Shown piece by piece: positions 35,190 through 46,850 of a stretch of 64,000 nucleotides of DNA; positions within the stretch are counted from its first letter, which is position 1, and every line of letters starts with the position of its first letter. The notes below the pieces were generated by a model. It made no database searches. It worked only from the letters and a program-made list of their open reading frames with translations, and was not told where the DNA came from. Both the position numbers and the translations under genes were made by a program. The stretch is from Sycon ciliatum. Taxonomy: Eukaryota; Porifera; Calcarea; Leucosolenida; Sycettidae. The stretch covers positions 8,326,552 through 8,390,551 of the forward strand of contig NC_088643.1 of the NCBI RefSeq assembly GCF_964019385.1. The letters run 5' to 3'.

Positions 35190-35248
35190 TTGTGACACTG
35201 TGACAATGTGACACTGTGACACTGTGACACTGTGACACTGTGACACTC
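35190..35248. repeat. (CACTGTGA)n octamer repeat
   Basis: Period-8 tandem repeat with one CAATGTGA variant; related tracts at 52835 and 57877 lie in equivalent introns. Confidence 0.85.
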
Positions 35249-35832
35249 TCCCATGGCTTTCTTCAGTGTTACTTGAAGTACACTAAAACTTGCGAATAGC
35301 CACCCTCTGTCGTGCATAAAAACATTGTCATGAGTTGCCATCATTTGTGGGGTTTAAAAGTATGCAGTCAAATTATCACTGGGTCTACAGATTGTGTCAT
35401 TATTGGATAGTTGTTATACCCAAGGTCAGTATTCACGAGGCTCACTGTACATAGAATAGCTGGGCAAATGCTCTCTTTTTGAACAAGATCGTAGCAGACA
35501 ATACTCATACCACCCCAAGAGATGCGGCGAGTAAACTGACAAAAGTGACAATCTCTCTATATTGTATCAGGTAATCACCTAGATTTCTTTATGGTTGGCT
35601 ATTACACTCCTGTCTGGGGTTGCTACACCCTCATACTAGCATTGCTTGCATTTGCTATGAGCTTGAGTTGAATAAATATCTTATTAAAATAAGAGCATCT
35701 CTGTTCTTGAGCCTTGCTCTCAAAACCTGGTACTCAGTTGCTTGTGTACAGGATAATCATCCAACTGTAGTCCATCAAGATGTCCATCATATCCTATTCT
35801 CAAGGTTTATTTTGCCTTTTTCAATCCCTCAG

Positions 35833-36120
35833 GTTATAGTGTGAGTGTTTCCCCTGAGAGAGTAGTGATGAACAGCTCTACGTACAGCTTCCAGTTAACA
35901 TGTAGTCATGACTATCCAGATGTTGCTGGCCTGGCACCAATCATACAGTGGGTAAGAGCATATGGAGTACCACTGCCCATGACTCGGGTGGTGATCAGCG
36001 GTGCATCTGGAGAGATCCTGACCGTGGAGAATGCTTTGCCTTCTGATGCTGGACAATATGTGTGTACGGTGCAAACGATGGACAACAACTTCAACGCTGG
36101 ATCAGCAATGGTTGTATATG
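35833..36120 (+). CDS. Ig-domain exon type A (copy 5)
   Basis: 96 residues; Val12 with FG loop TVQTMDNNFNAG, a combination of the two A versions. The acceptor is ccctcag followed by GT TAT, where the others are ccctccag with GG or GA. Confidence 0.93.
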
Positions 36121-36508
36121 GTGAGTAATGAGCGATGAGTGATGACTGATAGTCATTTTCAGAGTACATACAATATCCATGATTGTGTTGTTTTGAAGAG
36201 TGGATGGACAAGCCATTGGGGGTTAGCCACTCCCATTGTGTTATTTTGATTGCGACGTTGTCATGTTTCACATAGGATTGCACTCACTCTGGATAAGTGC
36301 ACTCTTTTCACACATCCACTGAACACACAGGTCAAATCCTGTTGAGCATTTTGTGGGCGTTGATTTGTAGTGCATGCAGTGCATGCAGTAGATCAGAGTG
36401 TCCCTGCAGCCAGCCTGATCACTGTTGTGGCCATGAGTGATTAAGGATCTGAGGTGGCGGGCTTCGCACCTAGAACAGCAAGACTACATGTACATTGATA
36501 AAGATACA

Positions 36509-36893
36509 TTAACAACCACACAAGCCGACCTGTTTGGGAGCTATTACGCGTTGTATTATCAGGGCATAGGCAACAATTGCCGCATGCAGTATGCAATACT
36601 ATGGACCAATGCCGTAGTATCGCAGGCAACAATTGCCGCATGCAGTATGCAATACTATGGACCAATGCCGTAGTATCGCAGGCAACAATTGCCGCATGCA
36701 GTATGCAATACTATGGACCAATGCCGTAGTATCGCAAGCACCAATGTGCGTTAGACTGGCCAATGCCAGGGCTAATGGGGGCAACAATTGCCCGGCGTGT
36801 CAATACACGCATACGGTAGGGATGCACTTGTGAGCACATGTAGGCGCACTTGGCTCAATGCCGGCCTGACCCACGATCCCTACCGTTCTCCCT
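36509..36893. repeat. Outer inverted repeat, left arm
   Basis: Reverse complement of 39475-39848. It contains three 56-bp tandem units (ggcaacaattgccgcatgca start) at about 36570-36735. Confidence 0.8.
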
Positions 36894-36948
36894 TCCGGGA
36901 TGGCTTAGAATAGAATGATGGTTAGAGATGATGGGGTGGGTGGTGGTG

Positions 36949-37160
36949 CTCAAAAACTGGCCAAGGTTGTCAAGCGATCTGACTGTTGGCGCAGCAAGGA
37001 TGAAGAAGAAGCAGCATCGAGAGCCGGAGTAATGCGCATGCTCCGCGTGGTCCCGTGCCGGGGCGCGGGAGTTCGGAGTGCGTGTTCTGCACGGGCACGT
37101 GATGCGCTATGGCAAGTACGTGCAAATTATGTTAGGAATGTAATTGTTGGTGGGTTGCTA
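36949..37160. repeat. 212-bp palindrome arm, left
   Basis: Reverse complement of 37197-37408 across a 36-bp centre. A third, direct copy is at 40903-41114. It starts ctcaaaaactggcc and ends gggttgcta. Confidence 0.85.
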
Positions 37161-37196
37161 AATATAAGTTTCCGTGCATGGCACGGTAAGTGAAGT

Positions 37197-37408
37197 TAGC
37201 AACCCACCAACAATTACATTCCTAACATAATTTGCACGTACTTGCCATAGCGCATCACGTGCCCGTGCAGAACACGCACTCCGAACTCCCGCGCCCCGGC
37301 ACGGGACCACGCGGAGCATGCGCATTACTCCGGCTCTCGATGCTGCTTCTTCTTCATCCTTGCTGCGCCAACAGTCAGATCGCTTGACAACCTTGGCCAG
37401 TTTTTGAG
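37197..37408. repeat. 212-bp palindrome arm, right
   Basis: Partner of 36949-37160. The 36-bp centre (37161-37196) recurs inverted at 39848-39883 and 41115-41149. Confidence 0.85.
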
Positions 37409-37606
37409 TGATGCTGAGCTCTCCTCTCTAAAGCTGACACGAAGTATGCCTGGCGGCTTTGGTCTGTTTCCCCTCATGTCTGGCCCCGGCTTGGCATTTT
37501 TTGGAAGGTTCGTACCATGTAGATAAGGCACCACCATTTGGCCGTAGATCCTCCCCCTTCCGTTCAACAGACCGGCTGATGTGGACTCTCAGCCCAACGG
37601 CGACTC
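37409..37606. repeat. 198-bp inner inverted repeat, left
   Basis: Reverse complement of 40037-40234, abutting the palindrome arm. Confidence 0.8.
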
Positions 37607-37639
37607 TGCAATGATCCTGCTAAGTCTCTTACTCGTCTT

Positions 37640-38689
37640 CGAGTACAGCGCTTCCGGACTCTCAGCCCATCTACCGACGCAGTGCTGACACACCCTGCAC
37701 AGTCCACCCTCCAGCAGTTGACGACGCAACCATGAACCTCATCCGCCAGGGCCTGGCGGCCAGTTCCAGCATAACATGCGCTTCGCTGCCGCGCTCCGAA
37801 CACTTGTCGCCCTGCACCAGGGCAAGCCACACTCAGGGACTGATCAGTGCCGGCAGCATTGTTCCAGATCCTGTACTTTGAGTGCATTGCCCACTGTGCT
37901 AATGGCTAGCCGCATTGGACGGCACTCACATCAAATGCAGTGTAATAGTAATGCAGATAAATCCTGTTTGGGTCAGGTTGTCAGCGCTGCCGGACTCGCA
38001 TCCCAACTGCCGAAGTGGTGCCGACACAACCAGCGCAGTCCACCCTCCAGCAGTTGACGACGCAACCATGGACCTCATCCGCCAGGGCCTGGCGGACAGC
38101 TCCAGCATGGCATGCGCTTCGCCGCAGCACTCCGAACGCTTGTCGCCCTGCGCCAGGGCAAGCCAACCTCAGGGACTGATCAGTGCCGGCAGCATTGTTC
38201 CAGATCCTGTACTTCGAGCACATCGCCCACTATGCTAATGGGCAGCCGCATTGGACGGCACTCACATAAATTGCAGTGTAATAGTAATGCAGATAAATCC
38301 TGTCTGGGTCCGGTTGTCAGCGCGCCTGGACTTGCAGCCCAACTGCCGAAGCGGTGCCGGCACAACCAGCGCAGTCCACCCTTCAGCAGTTGATGACGCA
38401 ACCATGGACCTCATCCGCCAGGGCCTGGCGGGCAGCTCCAGCACAACATACGCTTCGCTGCAGCGCTCCGAACGCTTGTCACCCCGCACTAGGGCAAGCC
38501 ATACCCAGTGACGGATCAGTGCCAGCAGCATTGTTCCATATCCGGTACGCTGAGCGCATTGCCCACTATGCTAATGGGCAGCCGCATTGGACGGCACTCA
38601 CATCAATTGTAGTGTAATAGTAATGTAGATAAATCCTGTTTGGGTCAGGTTGTCGACGCTTCTGGACTCGCAGCCCAACTGCCGACGCA
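37640..38689 (+). repeat. Tandem internally deleted recombinase gene copies
   Basis: About three units of roughly 330 bp. Each joins the segment preceding the recombinase domain (cagtccaccct, cagcagttgacgacgc) to sequence like its 3' end (gcagcattgttc, gctaatgggcagccgcattgg). The fourth repeat start leads into the full domain at 38690. Short ORFs here are remnants. Confidence 0.65.
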
Positions 38690-39313
38690 GTGCCGACACA
38701 ACCAGCGCAGTCCACCCTTCAGCAGTTGACGACGCGGGCCGCAACTTTGGACGATCTGGCTGGCGTACAGCACTACCTGCAGTCCACCGTGCCTAGCCCG
38801 CACAACCGCGCCATGCTCTGGAGCGCCGTGACTCTGGCCTTCCACGGGCTGCTCAGAGTCAACGAGTACACCTTCACGGCACGGGGCGCCGGCCTTGAGT
38901 ACAGCGATGCGACCATGTACCCAGACCGCGTGGAGCTGCGCCTGCGTGTGACAAAGACGAGCCAATACGGCAGCGGCCAGGACATTAGCGTCAGGAGGAC
39001 AGGCTCGCCGACATGCCCGCACACGGCAGCCACCAGTTACCTAGCAGCCCGTGGCTCGGCACCTGGCCCGCTCTATCGCTATGATGACGGCACGCCCCTG
39101 AAGCCGCATAACATCAACAGGCTACTACAAACAGCCTTGCCTAACAAAGACGTGCGCAGCCACAGCCTCAGACGAGGCGCTGCAACGCTGGCAGGCAAAG
39201 CTGGCGTGCCTGAGTACGTGCTGAAGACCGCCGGCAGGTGGCAAAGCTCTGCCTACCCCCGCTATGTCCGCACCCCTGTCGCAGACAGAGCATTGCCAGC
39301 GGCATTGTTCTAG
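38690..39313 (+). CDS. Tyrosine recombinase domain (mobile element)
   Basis: 207 codons open, with no ATG at the start, so probably 5'-truncated. Visible catalytic landmarks: first Arg in FHGLLRVNEY, Lys in RVTKTSQYG, H-S-L-R-R-G (H-x-x-R), Trp in AGRWQSS, then the likely nucleophile Tyr in AYPRYV. Known role of the family: cutting and rejoining DNA strands through a Tyr-DNA bond to integrate the element. Family placement (DIRS, Crypton or other) is undecided. High GC compared with the host introns. Confidence 0.75.
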   Translation: MPTQPAQSTLQQLTTRAATLDDLAGVQHYLQSTVPSPHNRAMLWSAVTLAFHGLLRVNEYTFTARGAGLEYSDATMYPDRVELRLRVTKTSQYGSGQDISVRRTGSPTCPHTAATSYLAARGSAPGPLYRYDDGTPLKPHNINRLLQTALPNKDVRSHSLRRGAATLAGKAGVPEYVLKTAGRWQSSAYPRYVRTPVADRALPAALF

Positions 39314-39474
39314 TCTCTGCCCGTTATGCTAATGGGTAGCCGCATTGGACGGCCCTAGCAACAGCTGTAGTGTACATATGATATACCTATTATACTATAA
39401 CTATAGTAACGCTACTATAACTATAGTAATGCCGATAATTCCTGTTTGGGTCATGTTGTATTTTGGGAGAACGG

Positions 39475-39848
39475 TAGGGATCGTGGGTCAGGCCGGCATT
39501 GAGCCAAGTGCGCCTACATGTGCTCACAAGTGCATCCCTACCGTATGCGTGTATTGACACGCCGGGCAATTGTTGCCCCCATTAGCCCTGGCATTGGCCA
39601 GTCTAACGCACATTGGTGCTTGCGATACTACGGCATTGGTCCATAGTATTGCATACTGCATGCGGCAATTGTTGCCTGCGATACTACGGCATTGGTCCAT
39701 AGTATTGCATACTGCATGCGGCAATTGTTGCCTGCGATACTACGGCATTGGTCCATAGTATTGCATACTGCATGCGGCAATTGTTGCCTATGCCCTGATA
39801 ATACAACGCGTAATAGCTCCCAAACAGGTCGGCTTGTGTGGTTGTTAA
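39475..39848. repeat. Outer inverted repeat, right arm
   Basis: Reverse complement of 36509-36893, including the 56-bp tandem units. Confidence 0.8.
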
Positions 39849-39883
39849 CTTCACTTACCGTGCCATGCACGGAAACTTATATT

Positions 39884-40030
39884 TAGCAACCCACCAACAA
39901 TTACATTCCTAACATAATTTGCACGTACTTGCCATAGCGCATCACGTGCCCGTGCAGAACACGCACTCCGAACTCCCGCGCCCCGGCACGGGACCACGCG
40001 GAGCACGCGGAGCACGCGGAGCATGCGCAC
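39884..40030. repeat. Truncated inverted copy of the 212-bp arm
   Basis: Matches the start of 37197-37408, then breaks into a short gcggagcac tandem repeat. Confidence 0.7.
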
Positions 40031-40036
40031 GTACTT

Positions 40037-40234
40037 GAGTCGCCGTTGGGCTGAGAGTCCACATCAGCCGGTCTGTTGAACGGAAGGGGGAGGATCTAAG
40101 GCCAAATGGTGGTGCCTTATCTACATGGTACGAACCTTCCAAAAAATGCCAGGCCGGGGCCAGACATGAGGGGAAACAGACCAAAGCCGCCAGGCATACT
40201 TCGTGTCAGCTTTAGAGAGGAGAGCTCAGCATCA
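40037..40234. repeat. 198-bp inner inverted repeat, right
   Basis: Partner of 37409-37606. Confidence 0.8.
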
Positions 40235-40562
40235 GGGACCTAAATTTCCGAGCCATCTTCAAGATTATGGGCTGGTGCGAAAACAGCTCCGGGGCCCTGG
40301 AGGGGTGTGCTGCTGCGTCAGTCGCACAATACGTGCTCCAAGCGTCGCGAACCTCCTCCCGACTAAAGTCTCCCAGGCCAGGGATGGGGCTGCAGTTGCC
40401 TCGGCTAGGTTCTGCTCCGCTGCCGGAGCGGCCAAGTCCTCGCGTACAGTAGTCTGGAGCCAACTTCAACTCGAGCAGGCGAGTCCGCGGAGTAGGTTTT
40501 GTTCCTGTCGGGTCTAAATAATTGCGGGATGCCAGTGCGTTTCGCAGCTCAGCAGAGCGCAT
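40212..40562 (-). CDS. SAP-like ORF in the insertion
   Basis: 116 residues on the minus strand. The N-terminus (SAELRNALASRN, then LDPTGTK and a basic or hydrophobic helix) resembles a SAP DNA-binding motif. The rest is unrecognised, and the C-terminal end runs into the inner inverted repeat. It may be part of the element's second protein. Confidence 0.35.
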   Translation of the reverse strand: MRSAELRNALASRNYLDPTGTKPTPRTRLLELKLAPDYCTRGLGRSGSGAEPSRGNCSPIPGLGDFSREEVRDAWSTYCATDAAAHPSRAPELFSHQPIILKMARKFRSLMLSSPL

Positions 40563-40902
40563 TTTGGCTGGACATCGCTCACTGACAGAGACATGGTTGA
40601 TCGGATATTGATCAGAAACTGGCCGCGATTGTCAAACAATTTGACCGTCAAGGCAGCAAAGCAAAGAGCGTTATGGCTGGACATCGCTCACTGACAGAGA
40701 CATGGTTGATCCGGGATATTGATCAGAAACTGGCCGCGATTGTCAAACAATTTGACCGTCACTGCGTCAGCGCAGCAAAGCAAACGGAGCGTTTTGGCTG
40801 GACATCGCTCACTGACAGAGACCTGGTTGATCGGATATTGATCAGAAACTGGCCGCGATAGTCAAACAATTTGACCGTCAGCACAGCAAAGCGAAGAGCA
40901 AG
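40563..40902. repeat. Three tandem units of about 110-120 bp
   Basis: Each starts tggctggacatcgctcactg and holds a ttgtcaaacaatttgacc palindrome; related to the beginning of the 212-bp arm. Confidence 0.75.
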
Positions 40903-41114
40903 CTCAAAAACTGGCCAAGGTTGTCAAGCGATCTGACTGTTGGCGCAGCAAGGATGAAGAAGAAGCAGCATCGAGAGCCGGAGTAATGCGCATGCTCCGC
41001 GTGGTCCCGTGCCGGGGCGCGGGAGTTCGGAGTGCGTGTTCTGCACGGGCACGTGATGCGCTATGGCAAGTACGTGCAAATTATGTTAGGAATGTAATTG
41101 TTGGTGGGTTGCTA
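40903..41114. repeat. 212-bp arm, third copy
   Basis: Direct copy of 36949-37160, followed by the 36-bp centre sequence that ends the insertion. Confidence 0.8.
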
Positions 41115-41390
41115 ACTTCACTTACCGTGCCATGCACGGAAACTTATATAAAATTAATGGAAGTGGAAAGTAGGTAGTATGGCCTGTGGGTTGAACCAAA
41201 TGATTGATATAGCACTGTGGCTTACAGTCCAGACATGGTAGCGCTGTAGCTTGTAGCCTCCAGGCTAAATATCTGCAATATACTAGCAGTAACCCGGTCA
41301 AGGCCACGGCAATTTTTGCTGCCCAGTTATGTATAAACTGCCTCCGAGGACCTGACTAGTGGCTGGCTGCGTTGATCCAATGTCTTGCAG

Positions 41391-41474
41391 TTGATGACTC
41401 AGCAACAACAAGACCAATTCCAGTTAGTCCAGGTGTAGAAGTGAGCACACAACAACCAGGATCAACACCAGCAG
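41391..41474 (+). CDS. Linker exon S' (copy 6 of S family)
   Basis: 28 residues, SPGVEVS version; first exon after the 4.6 kb insertion. Confidence 0.83.
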
Positions 41475-41694
41475 GTGAGTTTCAGTTTTTGCTGTCGCTA
41501 CCTGTTGTTCAATGGCCTCATCAGAATACCGCAACTTCACTGGCCCCCGTTGCTGGCATCGATGTGTAGTTCACGATTGCCAATGTTCCTTTGATACAGG
41601 TGTTTTGCCCCACTTTTCTTTTGTATTTTCACTAGCAATGGTATATTGATATTGCATCCCTTCATGTGATTGATTTCCATTTTGTGTGTTGTAG

Positions 41695-41793
41695 TTGATG
41701 ATGGAAGAACAACGAGACCAATTGCAGGTAGTTCAGCCCCAAGGATTACCACAGAAGAAGATGTATCTACAACAGTGCCACCCACGCGAGCAG
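41695..41793 (+). CDS. Linker exon R (copy 6)
   Basis: 33 residues; SSAPRITTEEDVSTTVPPTRA variant. Confidence 0.82.
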
Positions 41794-42040
41794 GTGAGTG
41801 TGGGCAATAAAATTATTCCATGAGTAGTGTGAAATATACATTTAAAGTTAGAAATGAAATAGAGACTGTATGCATGATAACCATGATCTGGAGGACATGT
41901 ATGTCATGGTTGATGAACACACCTGGAATGGTGATGCGTAGAAACAATAAGGTAGATCGTGTGTGTGTGTGTGTGTTTTGAGAATGAGTGGTTTGACAAC
42001 CACTTCCTCATTGCTTGTGCTTCTTTTTGATGTGATGTAG

Positions 42041-42349
42041 GATTCTTCGCCACAGTATCTCCATCTAGAGTGGAGTTTGACTCTAGCACCAACAATTTAG
42101 TGCTCAGATGCAGTCACAATGATCCAAATGCATTATTCGTGACTTATCGCTGGTCTCTTTCGGATGGCAGAGATCTTCCTTTGGGTAGATTTGAGATTGG
42201 TGGCTTGAATGGAGAAGTACTGACAATCCAGGAACCAATTGCATCAGATGCAGGCAACTATGTATGCAGTGTGGATAGTGGTGGATCCACTGAAATTGAA
42301 CCGGGATCTGCAGAAGTGGTGTTCAGTGTAGTTACAGCCGCAACACAAG
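42041..42349 (+). CDS. Ig-domain exon type B (copy 8)
   Basis: 103 residues; FG loop DSGGSTEIE, the only copy with Glu at residue 87; tail VVTAATQ. Leu20. Confidence 0.93.
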
Positions 42350-42846
42350 GTGAGTGTGATTACTTGTTCCGTGTTCACGAGCAGCTACAGATAAACATAG
42401 GGTGTTGTGTTGTTCAATGTTTGAGATGACTTCCTTTTTGTAGTAGTGATTCAGCATAGTGGTCTACAAAGATGAGGGCCTGTATTCATGCAATGCATTC
42501 TGTAAGGAGAATACCGGAGTTGTGCTTAGTCTATTCAGGCATTGTTCAATTGCACTTTTCATTCCTGTGAAAAGTTGACAGAGAATGCATCACTTAGCTA
42601 CGTTGCTTTGGCTAGCACCTCGAAGAAAGGGTTAGAGTCATTTGTTGAGGGAAAATGACCGTGATGAGGTTCGAGTAGAAATCCAATTCTCTGCTTTACG
42701 TGTGTGTATGTTTGTTTGTGTGAGTGTGAGTGTGAGTGTCTTGAAATACACCGAAGTTTTCACTTTAAATTTGTTCATTGAGCAAGAATTTATTGTTGAT
42801 GCTACCGGTAGGTCCAAGGTGGAAATGTTCTATGTAGTTTACTGGC

Positions 42847-43075
42847 AGTGATGTGTTTTAATCTCGAAACAGGGGAAAGAGTGGGGCAGGGCAAGGTACC
42901 GTGGTGGGGTACAATCAGTGTGGAAGGGATGTGCCTTGACTTCGATATAGGGGTAGGGAAGGATGAGGTGATGGGGTACAGTCAGTGTGGAAGTAAAGTG
43001 CTTTGACCTCAGAAAAGGGGTAGGGTAGGGCAGGGTGAGATGGGGGGGGGGGGGGTACCATCCGTGCTGAAGCAC
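42847..43075. repeat. G-rich minisatellite, unit 3 copy
   Basis: Counterpart of 25003-25230, ending in a run of 12-13 G. Confidence 0.7.
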
Positions 43076-43241
43076 AGATGTTTCTTCTTACTCCTGCATC
43101 AGCTTACAGCACTGTGTTGCTTATCGGTAGGGTTACGTGCTGGGCCCAGAATGAGCCAGTGAAATCCTCTTGCTATTCATGTAGTAGTGCTAGCCAACTG
43201 GCAGTTAATGCTGACATTCTTAAGTGAAGTCTGTGTGGAAA

Positions 43242-43245
<4 letters not shown>

Positions 43246-43287
<42 letters not shown>

Positions 43288-43340
43288 AGTGTGTGTGTGC
43301 GTGCGTGCGTGCACACGCGCGTGTGTGCGTGCATGTGTTG
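43246..43340. repeat. GT/GC-rich microsatellite upstream of W
   Basis: A GT tract of about 40 bases followed by gtgcgtgc repeats; far shorter than the array at the same place in unit 2. Confidence 0.85.
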
Positions 43341-43376
43341 GGTGGGCGGGCTTGCGGGCGTGCATGTGTATTGCAG

Positions 43377-43475
43377 TAGATCCAGCACGCACTACAGCAC
43401 CTCAACCATCAACAGCACAGCCAATCAATGCCACTACAACAACAACAACAACAACTGAAGAACCAGTAGTTGCAG
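43377..43475 (+). CDS. Poly-Thr linker exon W (copy 3)
   Basis: 33 residues, the shortest Thr run. Acceptor gtattgcag. Confidence 0.82.
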
Positions 43476-43598
43476 GTTAGTCAAAGACCATGGTTATGCG
43501 TATTGTGATCCACTTGCCGGTTTGTGTCTGACATTGGCTTTGCTGCTTAGGTACTGTGGGGGTTTCACAGCTGTGTGTTGTGTGTGTTGTGTGTGTTT

Positions 43599-43637
<39 letters not shown>

Positions 43638-43664
43638 CTGTTTCTGTTTGTGATATACTTGCAG

Positions 43665-43946
43665 TCTACATTGCTAGCATATCTCCATCCTCGGCGATGG
43701 CCAATGCCAGTACAGAGAGCATTGTGTTGACGTGCAGTCACGATGCGCCGAACATCACCTACCCGTTCTACACATGGAGGCGGCAGGACGGCACACCGCT
43801 TGACGAGCGACGTCACCAAGTAATGGGTCACGACGGCGAGATCCTGCGCATCCAGACTCCTGAACCATCAGACAGTGGAGAATACGTGTGCGAAGTCAAA
43901 GCACCGGATGTGATGTTTTACAGTGGAACTGCCCAGGTTCAGTTCA
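43665..43946 (+). CDS. Ig-domain exon type C (copy 3)
   Basis: 94 residues, SISPSSA start. A TG tract (43580-43637) ends close to the acceptor. Confidence 0.92.
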
Positions 43947-44202
43947 GTAAGTATCGTCTACCCTGGCAGTCACTTCAGTATGAAGGATCCCAGATATAAC
44001 ATACTGTGGGATGCACAGTAGTCGACTTACACTGTTCAACTTACACTGTTCAAAACAGTGCTCGATACCCGGGGCTGAGGTGCATGGAGCTCTCTAAAAC
44101 AGAAGTTCGGATCTTCGGTTGAATTCAGTGTGGTGACAGTCTGCCGTACAGTCCTTGTGACCTTGGTGATGTGCATGTGTGCTGTGTGTGTACTGTGTGC
44201 AG

Positions 44203-44328
44203 TCGGTCCAGCACGCACTACTATGCCACCAACAGCGACAACACAGCCCGCTATTGTCACGACCACAGCTGATATGCCAGATACAACCAGTATGGTGGTT
44301 ACGACACAGGAGCCAACAACACCTACAG
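44203..44328 (+). CDS. Linker exon X (copy 3)
   Basis: 42 residues, QEPTTPT ending as in unit 1. The intron after it (44329-45006) shows nothing recognisable. Confidence 0.82.
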
Positions 44329-45006
44329 GTCAGTTGGATACCGCATTTGAAGCGAATCATGGTAGCTCACGAGAGTGCTCGCTGCAGTGCATTATGTATA
44401 AGTACACGTACTGAAAACAAATTAAAACTGTTCGGCTGCAACTCCGACTTTCATGCATATGCATGTACAGTAGAGTGCCGATTATCCGCACCCCTCGGAT
44501 CAGCGTCGTCTTCATGGGATTCATATGAGGAGTAAGTTTTGGATAAGGCAGCCGCCACACACACACATCTAAGACATGATAATCCGTGCCCCCGTGTTTT
44601 CATCGTTTCTTATTCTTATCGGCATTGCCACAGGAATTGGACTCACTCCAGCTCCTCAAAATGAAAAAAAATGGGGATACATGGTGACAACAACTTGCTG
44701 CCACACATCCTGTGCATCATTTAAAAGGTGCTGCGGCTGGGAGAATCAGCGAAACTCGTATTTGTCCTTTCAATACAGTGCAAGCAGGCATTTCGGATAA
44801 ACGATGGTTAGGCTACAATTTTGTAGTCAATGTTCGTATAATTGTCGTTCTTCTGATCATCAGACGTGTCAGATGTGCTTGTGTTTCATAGCCATGGTTC
44901 TCTACTTGAACCATGCACCTAACTATTTTTAGAGATGTGGTAGTGTGTGTCGATATTGTTTGCACATGACTCTGTTTTTTTCTGGATTTTGATAATTTTC
45001 TTTCAG

Positions 45007-45048
45007 AAGTGGTGACCACTGAGCAGCTGATCACCACTGTTTACCAAG
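45007..45048 (+). CDS. Very short linker exon Z (copy 2)
   Basis: 14 residues, identical to the Z at 27594. Confidence 0.78.
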
Positions 45049-45091
45049 GTATGTAACCTTGATTCAACTGCTTTCTCGGACATTCCATGGT

Positions 45092-45193
<102 letters not shown>

Positions 45194-45318
45194 CTCTTCT
45201 AAGCTATCGAAAGCTAGCTGTGTCATTGCCCGAGCTTGCCTGCATACACATATATAAAAAGTCACCTCGGTGCGCACACACATCTCAATGCATATATTGT
45301 TTTCCAATTTCTTCACAG

Positions 45319-45597
45319 AATTCAACGCAGTCGTGTCACCAAGCCGCGTAGTGGTCAATGCGAGCGTTCCAGCGCTCGTACTCACGTGTGCTCACGACAA
45401 GCCCAATGTTACGCTTGCTGTGTATACATGGCGCCGAGCTGACGGCCAGCTGCCAACACAGCGGGTGATGATAAGCGATCAGTTCGGTGACATGCTCACC
45501 ATTTTCAGGCCTGAGCCATCCGATGCCGGCGTCTACACTTGCGAAGTGAGCGACCCAGATGGAAATATTCTGCCGGGTTTGGCTACCATCGTCTACG
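45319..45597 (+). CDS. Ig-domain exon type D (copy 2)
   Basis: 93 residues; differs from the first D at ALVLTC, CEVSDP and PGLATIV, so three of its changes lie after the second Cys. Confidence 0.92.
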
Positions 45598-45910
45598 GTA
45601 TGTTGGTGGTGTCTGTCAATAGTTTTATTCTGTGCTGTAATATTCCTATTTTAGAAGTACATCTATTATTCGTTCCTTAGCGAACACTTCCGTTAGGCGT
45701 CACTGAATAGAGGTATGACTAAATATGTACTGGTCGGCAGGGTTTCTCTTTTTATTTCAAGATTCTCTGTAAGTTACGTACATCTGTGATGTCTTCAACA
45801 CCTACTGAATGCAAGGAAATGTCTGACAGAAGTAGAAAGTAGTATCGTAACCCGTAGTCATGCATATTGTTACGCTTCGTTCGCTGTGTGTACACATGTT
45901 TACTGCACAG

Positions 45911-45988
45911 AGGGTCCACCTCGTACAATGCCAACAACCGTACCAATAATAACAACTGCACCAGTTTCTGTTATAACCAGTGAGAAAG
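45911..45988 (+). CDS. Linker exon Y (copy 2)
   Basis: 26 residues, VPIITTAPVS variant. The intron after it (45989-46444) has only short C and CA runs. Confidence 0.8.
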
Positions 45989-46444
45989 GTGAGTAACAAG
46001 AACATCTGCTTTGGATCTACCTAGGAGTGGCAATAATAACACAATCATGTACTGTATATACAGTAGAACTTGGATAACACTATGATACAGCGTACCCACA
46101 TGGGCAGCAGGAAAGTGTTCTTAGCATTCAAGGTACTTCTCACCCTAGCATACTTCAGTATTGAGCAATACACCCGTGCTCCGGACAAGATCTGTGCTGT
46201 ACTAGGCAAGAGTATGTCTTATTGCAGTACTCCCCCCCCCCCCCCACACACACACACACTAGTTAAGTTCCACTGTTCGATGCTGTATGCCTTCCCAGCT
46301 ACTAGCCACTTGTTCTGCATAACTCTCCTCCAAGTTTTCAATCAGCCATCTCCATTTTCTACGTGTGTATGCTAAATTGCTAATCACTTGCAAACTTTGA
46401 CAGCCACTTCCTCATTGCTTGTGCTTCTTTTTGATGTAATGTAG

Positions 46445-46753
46445 GATTTTTCGCCACAGTATCTCCGTCAAGAGTAGAGTTTGACTCTAGCACCAACAAC
46501 TTTGTGCTGAGATGCAGTCACAATGATCCAAATGCATTATTCGAGACTTATCGCTGGTCTCTTGTGGATGGCAGAGATCTTCCTTTGGGTCGATTTGAGA
46601 TCGGTGGCTTGAATGGAGAAGTACTGACAATCCAGGAACCAATTGCATCAGATGCAGGCAACTATGTATGCAGTGTAGCTAGTGGTGGATCCACTGAAAT
46701 TGGACCGGGATCTGCAGAAGTGGTGTTCAGTGTAGTTACAACCACAACACAAG
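46445..46753 (+). CDS. Ig-domain exon type B (copy 9)
   Basis: 103 residues; FG loop ASGGSTEIG, Glu35 (LFETYRW) and Val41. It closes unit 3. Confidence 0.93.
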
Positions 46754-46850
46754 GTGAGTGTGATTTCTTGTTCCGTGTTCACGAGCAGCTACAGATGAAC
46801 TTAAGGTGTTGTGTTGTTCAAGGTTTGAGGGGACTTCTTTTTGTAGTAGT

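Larger units (their letters stand above)
36509..41149. mobile_element. 4.6 kb composite insertion with tyrosine-recombinase ORF
   Basis: The same intron in units 2 and 4 runs gataaagatac to aaaattaatg without interruption, so the boundaries are known within a few bases. It contains three nested sets of inverted repeats, a 212-bp palindrome arm present three times, tandem internally deleted gene copies, one intact-looking recombinase domain and an opposite-strand SAP-like ORF. It resembles tyrosine-recombinase elements (DIRS- or Crypton-like), but no reverse transcriptase is seen. Confidence 0.75.

Noticed and set aside
36565-36740. CRISPR-like array
   Set aside because: The 56-bp units are contiguous tandem copies with no spacers, in animal DNA, mirrored at 39640-39790 inside an inverted repeat.
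40203-40517. Plus-strand ORF in the composite insertion
   Set aside because: It lies antisense to the SAP-like ORF and has no recognisable motif.
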